NCBI RefSeq assembly: GCF_000740895.1
Contig: NC_025260.1
Location: 1 to 64,000 of the forward strand
DNA from: Theileria orientalis strain Shintoku
Lineage: Eukaryota; Apicomplexa; Aconoidasida; Piroplasmida; Theileriidae
Length of the DNA stretch: 64,000 nucleotides
Direction: 5' to 3'
Made by a program: the position numbers and the translations under genes. Shown one piece after another: positions 46,201 through 58,100 of the stretch; the stretch's first letter is position 1; every line of letters begins with the position of its first letter. The notes beneath the pieces are model-generated. The model worked only from the letters and a program-made list of their open reading frames with translations, was not told where the DNA came from and made no database searches.

Positions 46201-47715
46201 TGATCCTCTTCTTATTCCACACATATAGTCCAGTCTATTTACTGATCCACCAGGTCCTGAGCGCACCAACTCCAGCCAGGAGTAAAACCTACGCCTAGGG
46301 TGCTCAGAAAAAAATGAATCATATTCTGTGTACCCTAACATCATCGTCGCCAGGTGACCCAGGATAAATGGGTTATTTCCAGATACCCAGAACATGTCTG
46401 CGCCCAAACTATTTGCCAAGGGCGCCCCTGACGGCGCCTTTCCCTTTTCCTTTTTTACTATATTGTATCCTAGCGCATTTGCTAGGTTTTCCAATCTCTT
46501 TGACGACTCTCTAGTTGTCACATCTGACACTAACAAATATAATGTTTTAAGGAGTGTGGCCTGTTGTATATTTGAGTCAACTTCCCAACTCTTTAGTCTA
46601 ACCCTCGTCTGCTCCATTTCATTTTTTATTTCCACACGCTCCTTCTCGGTGAGGTCTCTTCCGTTTAGGGCAAAATTAGTTTTTGGATTCGATTCCGATT
46701 GAGCTTTCTGCTGAACTGGTGGATTACTTGGGAATTGGTTTGTTGTGATTTGAACACTGCGATTAGAATCTTGAAATAACTGTAGGTATGATGGTTTCAC
46801 TGGAGTATGTAACTCGTGATCTAAAGACACAACTTCACTGGTGATTGTTGATCCGTCAAAATTTGTAATACTCTTTAAAATTGGGTTTGTTATTGAAAGG
46901 AGCCTTTGGGATATTGTGTAGTACGTTCTAAAATATTCCACGGGCTGCCCTCTCAATAGCGCCTTAAACTCAGGCTTTAAACTAGCGATAAATGGGCGTA
47001 AAAACTGTTCATATCCTATGGCTTGTTCCAGCTGTTTATTGTTTTCTTCCTTGACGTTTTCCGATCCAAACGTGTAATACTTGTACAACTTCTTTCTCAA
47101 CAACTTGGCCTTCAGCCTGTCGAAATCTTTTGCCAAGGGATCCTTTCTAACCACTGACGATTTGGTTTCTCTTTCTGAGGAGTATCCGCCTTCGTCTGAG
47201 GATTCAGAATCTGAACTCCCACTCTCACTTTCAGATTCTGTGTCACTATCATCACCAAGAACCTTATCTTTAATCATTTTATTAACAGTTGATATTTTTT
47301 TCTTTATTACATCCGACGTAGTTTCCTTTTCCTCCTTTTCTTCTTTTACTCCCTTTTCCTCCTCCTTTGCTCCACCGTACTTTTTTTCAAGTTGATTTTC
47401 AATTTCAAATTTATTCTTGTGGAAATTGTTTATCGTATCATTCATGTTTTTTGAAAATTCGTACATGTTCATTAACACATCTTTTGCCATTCCAAGACCA
47501 TTTGCCGTCTTCTTTGCTCCCATTTCAATGTTTTTGGCCACGTTTTTCAGGTCTTGTTTGTCCACTGTTCCTAACGCATACGCTCCACTCCCATAACCAA
47601 CCAAATTTTTGTTTAAATTAGGGTTTACAAAAACCCATATTAACAAAAATTTAATAATTTTACTTAAATAACCAGGAAAATTTTTAATTTTCCCTGACAT
47701 ACTTATATACTTCAT
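43288..47715 (-). CDS. RON2: Rhoptry neck protein RON2 homologue, three exons (about 1,452 aa)
   Basis: RON2 is released from the rhoptry neck, inserts into the host membrane and is bound by AMA1 on the parasite, forming the moving junction in apicomplexan invasion. Exons 47715-45816, 45784-45629 and 45590-43288 join in frame over introns of 31 and 38 nt. The N-terminus is hydrophobic (FLLIWVFVNP), followed by an acidic low-complexity region (Glu/Lys/Ser, residues about 110-190) and a conserved region (RRRFYSWLELVRSGPGGSVN). The C-terminal exon carries hydrophobic segments either side of a loop beginning DIAQHAVDMGHPPIETC and closing with a second Cys eleven residues later (HC-TVEPVS). A short disulphide loop in this position is the known AMA1-binding element of RON2. 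The length fits piroplasm RON2 proteins. It diverges from TSR1 across a 645-bp gap. Confidence 0.85.
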
Positions 47716-48360
47716 TTAATTGCGATTTTTATAGACAAAAGTCCATATTAAGAATATGTATCTTTTATTTTACAAATGTTTACACATTTAACTAATTTTT
47801 TTAAAATCAATATCTTCTATATATATTATTTATAGATTTAATTCATAAATTCATGTTTACTGTGATTTTGAAGAATTACGTTAGAGGAGTTGTCTAACTC
47901 CATAGAATGCAATTAGGTGCGATGAATTTTTTTCCGGTTTTCAACTAATACTTATAAACAAATTGATATTATAAATTTATTTAATAATAATAGATTAAAA
48001 AAATACTATAAACCCTAAGAATAAATATTATGGAATCCAGATGGGAGGGATTACTTATAAATCATTTTGAGGCACAAATATCAACAAATCTACATTATTC
48101 ATCTTTATTATTATTTATTGTAGTATATTTTAGCTTTAAATTGTTTACTCAGTCCATATAGCAAATCTTCCATTCGATATTTATATAACAGATACATAAT
48201 GCTATTTTACACTAATCTACATTGATTCCATGTTGAAGAAAACTAAAATAAATTTATTCAAGACGCTTTTATAATTAAAATAAATTTGAACTTATTTTTT
48301 GTTAATTTAAAATGGTGTTTGTGCGTATTCTTTTGCAACATTAGTTCATATGTATGTATA
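47716..48360. promoter_or_regulatory. Divergent promoter region between RON2 and TSR1
   Basis: AT-rich, about 645 bases, between two genes pointing away from each other. A plus frame extends upstream of the chosen TSR1 start to 48286 but encodes an unlikely hydrophobic leader for a nuclear protein. One word, ACTCCATAGAATGCAATTAGGTGCGA near 47900, stands out from the AT background, but I cannot assign it to a factor. Confidence 0.5.
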
Positions 48361-50837
48361 ATGACTATTCACAGAAATGTTTTGAAACAGAAAAACAAAC
48401 CTTTTAAAAATTCAAAGAGCAATAAATTAAAAACAAAACCTACAGGACTCGCTCAAAAAGTTTCCGTTAACCTCGATAGGAAGGCAAAAAAATCTCAGAT
48501 CATCGCCAAAAAAAAGGCACTAAGAATACATTTGCTTGAAGAATCGCCACGGAACGTATTTGTTGTATCTTTCCATTCTAAAATAAATCCGTTAGATTTT
48601 ATAAACTCGCTTTTAAAATTCCACTCTCCGGAGTCGGTTCCAAAGTCCAAACATTCAGAAGATGGTTGGTTTATATCGCATCCAGTGCTGTTAAACTCCA
48701 GTTTAACGCACGATGGAATTCCTCGGAGGCTAATTTTACACTCGTGCCCCCGAAATCTTTCAGATATTTTGTATGCTGCGTCATGTGCCGATATTCTGCT
48801 CTGCTTGTTCAGAGGAAGTTCGCCAGATGAGCCTGCCTATGACGAATACGGGTGAGTCGCGAGTTACTTACTAATATTTAGGTATAAAATCCTGAGCTCA
48901 CTCAGGCTTCAGGGCATTCCTACACCCGTAGGCGTGAACGTTGAGGCTGGGTTAACGGGCGATAGGCAGGCCAGCTCAGCCTTGGTCAAAAGATACTTTC
49001 AGTCAGAATTTGGACTGGACAAGTAAGCTGAACTGCGATTTAATAATCGATTTAGGAAGTTTACATCAGTGTTTGTGGAAAATGATCTAAAAAATGTTTT
49101 GTCACTGGTGGCCTGCGTCTCCATTCCGCAGCTTTCATGGCGGAAGGATAGGGGCTACATGCTGTGTTCTAACTACACTTATGACCAAAACGCCAGGGAG
49201 TTTTTTGTAGAGGGTTACGCGAGAGGTATGGGATTCAGCGTCCGACACGCAGTTCACCTAACCAGCGTCGGCGATTATGTTTTGAAGAGAATTGAGCTGT
49301 TACCTGACGTTTGCCCAGCAAGTTCCAGCGGTTACAGGATGTCGATTGAAAAGACAGTGGACGAGCAGAATAGTAACGACCTGACGCAGCTTCTGGCGGA
49401 GGTCGAATGCCTTAATGAAGTTGAGGTCAAGCCCGAAGAGCTGAAGGATGAGCTCGCGGAGGAGGTTTTTGATAAATTTGAAGCTAAACTGTCGATAAAT
49501 AAGATTCCGATGGGCAAAGAAATGAGCGTTGACGACACGGACATTGATAGGGAGGACTACTACGAATACGAGGGACTGAGCGACGACAAGTCAATCGCGT
49601 CCTCGGAGTCGGACGACCTTGACTTTAATGAAAGTATGGAGGAGCCGCCAAGCGTCGAGAAAAAATTAGAGTTCGAAAAGAGGACGTACGAGGAGCTCTC
49701 GTTTCCGGATGAAGTGGACACTCCCGTCGACCAGCCTGCCAAAGAAAGGTACTTTACGAAATGATAGACCCTTGTAGGTTCCAAAAGTACCGCTCCCTGA
49801 AGAACATCAGGTCGTGTATCTGGGACCCCTATGAGTCCCTGCCGCTCGAATACTACAAGATCAACGAGTTCGAGAATTTCAGGGTACGCGTTGTTCTTTT
49901 AATTTTCTCCAGGCAACCATGAACTCGTCGAAGAAGCAGCTTAAGGCAAACTGTGAACTGGTCAACGTGTCATCTTCGTACGTGCGACTCACGCTGATGA
50001 ACGTGTCGCCCGACGACTACCTTAAGATCACCGCTTCCGACTCGTCCTGCCGCCCTGTCGTCGTATCGACCGTCTTCCCCTACGAGAGGAAGGTCTCAGT
50101 GCTCAACTTCAGCGTCAGCAGGACCGCCGAGGGCCCGGAGCTGCTTCCGTCTAAGACACCGCTCTCCCTCTTCTGCGGTTTCAGGAGGTGCGTCTTCCAT
50201 TGGCTTAATTTCTCTACCTTTAGGTTCCCCGCAGTTCCTATTTACAGCAAAAGCATCAACGCTGAGAAGGGCAAGAGGGGTCTGTACGACCGTTTTTTCA
50301 AAAAGGGCGACAACTGCATTGCCACCATCTACGGAATGTCCCTCTGTCCCCCGACCCCCGTTCTGGCTTTCGGCGAAGGTATTTCCACTATTTTGTCCTT
50401 ATCTATCTTTTACCCCTATCATCTGTGTGCTAATTTACCTTCAGGCGAGACTGTCATGTTTGGCGGCCACGTTCTTGGCGCCGAGCCCTGTAGAATAATA
50501 ATGAAACGCATTCTCCTCACCGGGTACCCTATGAAAGTGCACAAGAGGCGCGCGATTGTTCGTTACATGTTTTTCAACCCTTCCGACATCAAGTTAGTTT
50601 CCTTCTACCTTTCCCCTCTCCCGTGCTATCTCTTAATCTTTGCCTAGGTACTTTAAGCCAGTTCAGCTGTTCACCAAAAAGGGCCTGCGCGGTAAAATTT
50701 TGCAGTCTCTCGGCACTCACGGCTACATGAAGTGTCTTTTCAGCGACTTTGTCACTCAGGACGACATTGTCTGCCTGCCCCTTTACAAGCGTGTTTATCC
50801 CAAGTGGTTTCCGTTCACTTGGTCTAGGCATCTTTAA
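48361..50837 (+). CDS. TSR1: Ribosome biogenesis protein TSR1, eight exons (about 732 aa)
   Basis: TSR1 is a GTPase-like but non-hydrolysing assembly factor for the 40S ribosomal subunit, related to BMS1. Exons: 48361-48851, 48882-49022, 49056-49748, 49778-49883, 49913-50187, 50224-50378, 50445-50592 and 50648-50837. The sum is a whole number of codons. Landmarks: a basic N-terminus [34 protein letters not shown], an acidic stretch [37 protein letters not shown], and the C-terminal [15 protein letters not shown], [19 protein letters not shown], [39 protein letters not shown] typical of the TSR1/BMS1 family. I chose the ATG at 48361 because the upstream in-frame extension is hydrophobic and unlike the family. 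Most introns are 29-36 nt; the last two are 66 and 55 nt. Confidence 0.93.
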
Positions 50838-51161
50838 TCGATCCTTAATCTGCTCATGTGCTTCACTCTAATACATACTTTGTTCCTCCGTATCTCCATC
50901 CACCAATGTGTAATTACATTTACCAATTTGTATGTGCATCTATATATAGATCTCAGTGTGCACATAAGTGTTAACCCGTTACCTATACACATATACCCAT
51001 GTGTATACACAGGTATGTATACCATTATGTGTAAGTGCGTATGTAAGTGTATATACAACCTTGTATATACACACGTGTATGTGTGCTCATATTATTGTGC
51101 GCTTAAAAATACTATATTAGTGTGTATTTTGTTTACTTTGCATTAAAATTCATTACTTGTT
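50838..51161. repeat. Intergenic GTGTATA-rich low-complexity patch
   Basis: Between the convergent 3' ends of TSR1 and the sortilin gene lies a stretch (about 50930-51090) of recurring GTGTATA, TATACAC and ATGTGTA words, including the palindrome GTGTATACAC near 51001-51010 and another, TATACACACGTGTATG, near 51063. In style it resembles the GTATATAC minisatellites near the telomere. No gene is seen. Confidence 0.55.
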
Positions 51162-53982
51162 TTACAAAAGTTCTATTGTCTTCGGCTCCTGGTTTTTTTC
51201 CGAGTCGTGGAGGTAGTTCAGCAGTGTCGGCACCTCCTCGTGCTCCTGCTCCGCGTCGATGAAGCCCAGCTCCGGCTCGAACCTTCCTCCTATGTTGGTC
51301 CTCTTTCTGCTGTTGACGCTCGAGTACGGCACGTGTTCGTAGCTCTTGAATCCGTAGTTGTGGAACATCAGCTTCAGCTTTTCGTTTTGCGAGACGTAGA
51401 CCATGACCAACATTACAAACGACAGTATCAGCAGGAACGTCAGCACCATCTTTGACCCTACGGCGGAATTATTTTTGATTAACTAACGAATAGCTGCTAA
51501 TGGTAACCGTGGGAAACTGCTATAGGGTAACTATACCATGTAAATGTCATTCGCTACCAAATGACTACCACCAGGTAACTAGTACCACAGAATAAATAAC
51601 TACTACCAATTAGGTGGTGGCTGCTACTACAATAATAAATAACTACCGACTAGCCACTGTCTACCAAACAGCTGTTGTATCTATCTAGTATTGCATTGCG
51701 TGCAAACGCCACTCTCGTGTCGTAGCTGCTCCTACATGCCTACCTTTAGACAGTGGTGAGTGCGGGGGGCACGCCACTGCCACCATCTCCGGCACCCAGC
51801 CGTCCACGCACACGTCGCCCGGCACCTTTCTGTACGCGTTCGTGTAGAAGTAGGACGCGGACCTGCAGCCCTCCTTCGCCAGGAAGGAGCCCTCGACCTT
51901 GCAGACGTCGCTTCCTATTCCTCGCGTGAAGCCCACCTCGCACTCGTAGTCCTGCTTCGTGCACTGGCAGAGCTCCTTGTCCACGTTCCTCTTGAAGTCC
52001 TTTCCGTTGAAGCACTCGCTCGACTGCTTCCTTCTCTTGTACGTCACCTTCTTGCCCAGCAGGCACTCGTTTCCTGACATGTCCTTCGGCGTCCACGTCT
52101 CGTAGTCGCTGCTTGACGAGTTGATTGACCAGATTCCTTTGCAGGCTGGCTGGTTCAGCGTCGTGAAGTCCAGGTGGAAGACCACTCCGATTCCGTTCCT
52201 GTTTCCGTAGAGCAGGAACTCCAGCGAGCTCGATGTCGGCTCGATAACGATGTTGTTAACGCTCAGCTCGCTCTTGCTCAGCGAGAAGTCGAACCAGCTC
52301 GCTCCTTCGTTCCAGCTGAAGACCACTTCTCGCGTCTTGTTCTGGTCCTGCGCCATCACCAGCAGTCCTCCGTGGTCTCCCAGCTCGTAGATGAAGGCTC
52401 CCTTGTGCACCTCCTTCCACGTCAAGCCTCCGTCTCTGCTCAGGAACGTGTTGACGCTCGAGCTTTCGAACGTCAGGTGGTCTCCCACGTTTCCCGTGCC
52501 CAGGATAAGGCCCACTGCGTTTTCCACTGAGTAGAAGGGTGCGAAGTTTTTAAACTGCGTGATTCCGTGCAGGTGCAGGAAGCATCTGTTCGGGTCGCAG
52601 TCGTACTGTCTTCCGTACGAGTCCACCTTCGGCGGCGTCAGGTAGTTCCACTGTGCTCCCTTGTTGAATGATATCACTGTTCTTATGTTCGGCTCCACCT
52701 TTCTGTGCGAGGCGCCTCTTCTCTTCTTGTCCACCTGCGTTCCTGTTGCGCTTTTCGTTCCTGCGTTCCCGTTGATGTGTGCTTTGAACGACTGCTGCGG
52801 GTCCAGGAATCCTCCTGAGTCGTCTCTGAAGTTCGCCAGGTATATTCCTTCCAGTGAGAAGACCTTGTCGAACTCGCACTCTCCTGTTGACGCTCTTATG
52901 TTATTTGGCAGCGAGAGCGTGTAGTTCAGCCCACTTGCGTCTGATATGTACACGTTTCCCACCTCCACGTCGCTTCCTTCGTACTGGTGACCCACGTGTA
53001 TCATCACTGCTCCTTCCGACGTGTCCAGGATCGTGTAGCTTTTTTCGTCTAGCTCCGTGCTTATTCTTGCTTTGTTGAACGTCTTCGCGTTATCTGTGCT
53101 CACGCACAGGTTTACTGTTTGTCTTGCTGTGTCTGCCACTTGCGCTACAAACACGTATCCGTTGCTCACCAGGAACTTGTTTCCTCCCTTCAGCAGCTCC
53201 TGTGACGACTCTCCGAAGTCATCTGTGTACTTAAATGTGATTGTGTCGTTCCAGCCGTCTTGTTTAGGCTGGTCTCCTGATTGCATTTCGTATCTGCTGT
53301 AGTATATTCTATCTTCGCTGTTGTGCTTCGGGTCTCCCCAGCTGAACTGGCCCACGTACTTCGTCACCAGCTTATATGTTGCTCCCAGGTCTCTACTCAC
53401 GTACATTGCGTGCGTGCAGTCTCCTCCTGTTCCCTTAGACAGGCAGTCTCCTTCCCACGTGCTCAGGAGCGACCATGACGCTTTCGACGGGTGAAAGAAG
53501 AACATGTTTATTTCTCCTTTGAATCCCATTGGCTTAAATGTTTTCGCTCCGTCTGAGGACATGTAATGTTGTTCTCCTGTCCCCAGGATCGCCACTACAT
53601 TCTTGTCAGACTCGCACACGAACATTGAGTCCACGTGGAACGGGTCGTTCTTGTTCTGTCCTGACAGCTGTGCTGTTATTTCTGACCATTGTTTTCCGCT
53701 ATTAAGGCTTCTATACAACCTTCCTGAGGACGTTTTCAGTAACACTACTTTATTTTCCGTTCCGCACCATACTATGTCCTCCACCAGCGCGTCGAAGCTG
53801 ATCTCCGTCACTGACACCTTCTTTTTATTCTTCGCGTCCACGAAGGTCTCTCCGTTTACGCTGTAGTAGTCCAGGCTTTCTCCTTCTCGCACTGACACTC
53901 CCACTCCGTCATCTCCCTTTACCATCTTCTCCATCATGTATATCCCTAGTATTAAGGATACACAGCTTATTAGTTTACTCAT
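51162..53982 (-). CDS. SORTLR: Sortilin/VPS10-domain receptor, two exons (about 844 aa)
   Basis: A type I membrane receptor of the sortilin family; in related apicomplexans this receptor sorts rhoptry, microneme and dense-granule cargo from the Golgi and is needed to build those organelles. Exon 1 is 53982-51744 and exon 2 is 51457-51162; the join at LSK|GSKMVLTF keeps frame. The signal peptide is MSKLISCVSLILGIYM. The VPS10 beta-propeller shows repeated Asp-box sequences: SLNSGKQW, SRDLGATY, SFNKGAQW, SRDGGLTW and SWNEGASW. A Cys-rich 10CC-type region follows (CLGKKVTYKRR to CRSASYF). Exon 2 encodes one transmembrane helix (MVLTFLLILSFVMLVMVYV) and an 80-residue tail with a possible YxxPhi signal (YEHV) and an acidic stretch (DAEQEHEEV). 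The single 286-nt intron is unusually long for this region and is repeat-like. Confidence 0.92.
51458..51743. repeat. Repetitive intron of the sortilin gene
   Basis: The 286-nt intron is filled with variations of the words AACTACTACC, ACTACCACCAGGTAACTA and AATAAATAACTAC (on the plus strand), spaced irregularly over 51490-51680. Nearly all other introns in the core genes here are 22-66 nt. The words recall the TAACTACTA phrases at 730-815 next to the telomere. Confidence 0.6.
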
Positions 53983-54969
53983 TATATATAACTTTTTGCA
54001 TTAGAATTTGTATTTTTGTTGCGATCTGGGCGATACCCTGTTTATTTTACTGTTTTTATTTCTATGTAAGGCTTGTGGCCCTCAATTATTAAAATTGTTA
54101 TTAGATTTTTTATTTTCAAAGTTCATTTATACTCTTTCACGGGCTCACACAAGTATTATTATATACACAATAATTTAAAATTTTGTCACAAACAATAAAT
54201 ATGTATATTTTTGAATATGTTACCGGGTAAACAATTAGTTGCTGTTTTGTATTATTTCATTATTGGGTACCACTCCAGATTCACAATTCAGCAAGAAATT
54301 ATTATATTTATTCTTATTTAAACACTAATCCTAATTTTTATTTCTATACTTAGTTTATACACTTTTTTAAACTCACCACTTATCTATAAATAATTACACA
54401 TAAATAAACTAGCAATGGTGATGTTGTATAAATAGTTCTCTTCCATTGCTATAATTTAAAATTCTTTTTTAAAATAGGATACATATCACATAAAAATTCA
54501 TCATATTTATTGAGCTACACGATTTTTCATTTATTTGTAAATATATACACTACAATACATTTTTTATATCTATATTAAACTTATTTTATTTTTTATTATG
54601 GTACCTTTACAATTATACTAAATATATTAACTGATTTTACTTTCCAATTTTTAATAATTTTCAATATTTCTTCCAGAATTATCTCTTCGGTTCTTCGTTG
54701 TTTACATATTTTTGTCTAAATTATTATTTTTTATTTACACATCATTTTTCCTTTGATTAAAAAATACTTGTATTAATTTGAAATGTTTTTTTTTTCAAAA
54801 TTTTAGTCCATTATATCCATGTTTGTTTTAGTTTTTTTGATGTCGTAATTGGGCTTAATCCTTAGTTGTTAAATTACCAAAATTCTTTAGATGTGTACTT
54901 TTAAAACACTGTAAAAATAACAGAAAAATTCTGATGAACGTAAAATGTAAAGATAAATATAATGTTTAG
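53983..54969. promoter_or_regulatory. Divergent AT-rich intergenic region between the sortilin and FN2-PA14 genes
   Basis: Nearly 1 kb of very AT-rich DNA with stops in every frame and long T runs (near 54789). It must hold two promoters. No gene or RNA is seen. Confidence 0.55.
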
Positions 54970-57900
54970 ATGGATGTTCTAGTATTTTGCGTATTTGCGT
55001 TTTTAGCAAAATCCATCTTATGCTTTTCGAAAAGTTTAGATACTGATCCGAAAACTGAAATTCCCCTACCAAGAGACCTTACTATTCAATCTTCTGATGA
55101 CTATGATCAGTCTGAGTTAAAGGTTAGTGGTTTTCGTTTCATATTCTTTAGAAACTGACTGAGTTTCGACAAAGACATCGCAAAACGCTGGATGGCGCTC
55201 TTTGTGCCGCTGCTTTTGTGAGAAACGGCAACACATTCACGGATTGCACGACTACGGAGGCTCCTGATGGCTCTGTTGGTTCGTTTTTTATTTGTAACCA
55301 CGCTCTTCGTTAGGCCGAGAATGGTGTTACTTGGAGGTGCAGTTGATCGGAACAGGCGCCAGAGATTGGGACTTCTGTGCTGGCGTCGTTGACTATGACC
55401 TGTTGAGGGAAAAGGCGAAGTAAGCTTAAATTAAGTCACTCATTCTTTAGGTCTATTATGAGTTTGAGGGCTTTGGAACTGCAACAGGCATACAGGTCTC
55501 TCGTCAGGGAGGAGAGGTAGGGGCTTATACTTTATATTCTCGTTCAGGCGACTCGACAACACCATGTCCAAGTACGAGGAGGTTTGTGGGTCTGGCGAGC
55601 AGGACTATGAGTCGGATATCTCCAGACTCGAAACTTCACTTTTGGGCGTTGAAAGAGCTATTGAGCAGCTTCGTGCTAACAATTCTTCGCTCTCATCTTT
55701 GATTGAGAGTCGCGATTCTCTGGAGGACGAAGTCTCAGTTCTCTCCAAAAGCGCCTTGCACAATCGCAAAAACTGTTCCATTGTCCGGGGCTATGATGAC
55801 CACGAGGTACGGGTTGTCCATTTACAATTCAGGGTCACTCTTCACATTTAGGGCCGTGCTGATGGGTTGAGGGCCACCTATTACGACAACGCGTATTTTA
55901 GGGGCACTCCTTCTGGGTTCCTGGACCATCCTAATGTGAACTTGATTTGGGAGGACTTCGTTCCCGTTTCAGGCGTTCCTCACGACTCGTTTTCCGTGAG
56001 GGTGGAAGGGTATTTGAGGGTCCCTTCCACCGACATATACACCTTTTACGTCAGGAGCGACTGCAACTTCCGCGTTTTCATGGACGAGGAAGTGATTATG
56101 TCCCAAGGCTTCGACGTGAACAAGGACGGTATTTTAGGCCCTGTCAACCCCTTGCCCCTGGATGGCAGATCCACCATGAACGTTTTCCTCAAGTCAAATC
56201 CCTTTCACCTGATTGGAGGCAAGCGATATCCTATAACCATCGAGTACTCGCATCAAAAGGTCCTTAAGTACTTTAACTCTGATGTTGCCAAGATAATTCT
56301 AAGTTGGTCCTCGATGAGCATCCCGGAACAGCTGATTCCCCCCGAGTACTTTTTCAAGGGCTCCGGCCAGAACTCCTTTATCGCAATCAGCGGCCTTGAG
56401 GGCGAACACTACACTCTGTAAGTTCCACTGGTCCCGCCAGCATTCAAAATTTGGGAAATAACACATTTTCAGTTCAATTCTTGAGAATGGAGCGCAGGCG
56501 TTCAAGGGCGCCTCCAACTTTGTTATCGCAGACGTGCCCGGCAGATTCGCCGGCGCCCGGATGATCCGAATGCCAACGAAACCTGCTGAGCAGCTGGTTT
56601 CCTTCGAGGTTTCCAATGATGCAGTTGTTTTCGTTGCAATTCCCACCGTATCGCACACTCTTCCGGTAAGGATAGAGCCTTTTCACTCTTTTTAGAAAAA
56701 TGAAAATGATGTCCCCTTCGAGAAAAACTCCGACTTGCTCTCATTGTACGGTATTGGAGACAATTGTGTAAGTTGCAATTAGCGTAAATCATGTTTCAGC
56801 AAGTTGCTCAGACTCAGGTCGAGATGAGCATTTATTCCATGAAGTTTTCCAGGGGTAACGTCAAACTCCTGCTTCCAAAGGACACGTCATCCATCATTTT
56901 TGTCGTTCCTTCTGCAACCAGCGGTATTTGTAAGGGCGATGTTTCCATCATTTCCTTCGGACCCAATGACAAGTGCATCGCTTCCTCCTCTAAAAACGGT
57001 ATGCTTAATAATCCTTCTCAATTGTGAGCAGAATATTCTGGGTGTAACCAGGGGTTTGGCAACGGTATGGTCTCTGAGGATTCTGGTTGGATCACTGCCA
57101 AGGATAAAACTGAAGGCGAATTTTTGCGCAGGGATTTTGAAACCATGGTCGAGCTACGGTACTTCCATTTCGTTCCAAAGGGATCTTTAAGGGCGTCCGT
57201 TGTCACTTTCAACTTCTCGGATGGGACGAGTGAGGAGTTTGCGTTCACCGACGACCTCCGCTATGAGTTCAGGACCTTCAGAATCGTGAACTGGGTGCGG
57301 ATTGAGATAAACAGGGTCGAAATGCTCGAGGGAACTGACAACACGACTGGTGGACTATTCACTCTGTTTGGCATTGTGTGCCAGGGAATGAAACCTGTCT
57401 CTGAGAATGTGCAGGAGGTCGACATCAGCTTTTGCGCTGATAACTGTGACCTCGCCAGCTCACTCGTTGTGGACTCCGGCCATACCAAGTCCATTCATCA
57501 GGGCCTGTATTTTGGCTGGGAAACTCAGGCAAAGCCTGACACATGTAACCATACACACCTTGAAAAGGAAAAGGACGGGCCTAAGGGTGAGGCCATGCCC
57601 CCGAGTGAGAAGAACCTCAAGGAATCCGAGCAGGAGGGTGTAAATACTCCTAATTATTCCACGATTAAGGACGGATTTTTGCTCAAGGGCAATAAGTGGT
57701 CACTGGACGCTCCATTCCATGGCACATTCCGAATCAGGGTGAAGGTTGGAGCAAAGTGTCGAGATTTAACAGAGGTTTCACTAACAATAAATGGGTATGA
57801 GGTCTTTGGGGTAAGTATTTTACTGTAAATGTGTGCTTTAGGTTGAGAATCTACATACAGGTGTAACTGCAACTGTAAGTTTATAATACATTTTTTGGCT

Positions 57901-58100
57901 AAAAATAACTAAATATTTATAAAATATTCCAAATTTGAAGCTTAAAATCCATTTTTAATTAAAATTAAGCAAATTAATTTAATTTTTAGTATTACGGTAC
58001 CATATCTCTTGAAAACGTTGGGAAGATTGAGTTGGGCAGCAAAACCGAAGGTTTATCACTACTAAATTTCAAATTATCTCCAACTTTAACTGATATTTAA
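54970..58100 (+). CDS. Secreted multidomain protein with FN2-like, coiled-coil, PA14 and discoidin-like regions; FNPA/CCp-like (about 890 aa, twelve exons)
   Basis: A secreted adhesive-type protein built from animal-like domains. The signal peptide is MDVLVFCVFAFLAKSILCFS. A fibronectin type II-like module follows (ALCAAAFVRNGNTFTDC, then WCY and DWDFC), then a coiled-coil region (LRALELQQAYRSL to ESRDSLEDEV). A PA14-like domain comes next: GLRATYYDN, FRVEGYLRVPS-type strand, IYTFYVRSDCNFRVFMDEE, and RYPITIEY. Later, SGCNQGFGNG, GWITAKDK and VELRYFHF up to VRIEINRVEML suggest a discoidin-like beta sandwich. The mix of FN2 and PA14 domains recalls FNPA of the Plasmodium LCCL/CCp gametocyte protein set, but no LCCL domain is seen, so the name is tentative. 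Eleven introns, mostly 29-60 nt, all phase-consistent; the last (about 57876-57989) is about 115 nt and very AT-rich. The stop codon overlaps the next gene's start. Confidence 0.8.

Noticed and set aside
48286..48360. N-terminal extension of TSR1 starting at 48286
   Set aside because: It would add a hydrophobic leader unsuited to a nucleolar factor; the ATG at 48361 begins the family-like basic N-terminus.
51746..53078. Several Arg/Leu-rich frames on both strands across the sortilin gene
   Set aside because: Alternative-frame products of GC-rich coding sequence; the sortilin frame has Asp boxes, a signal peptide and a phase-consistent splice.
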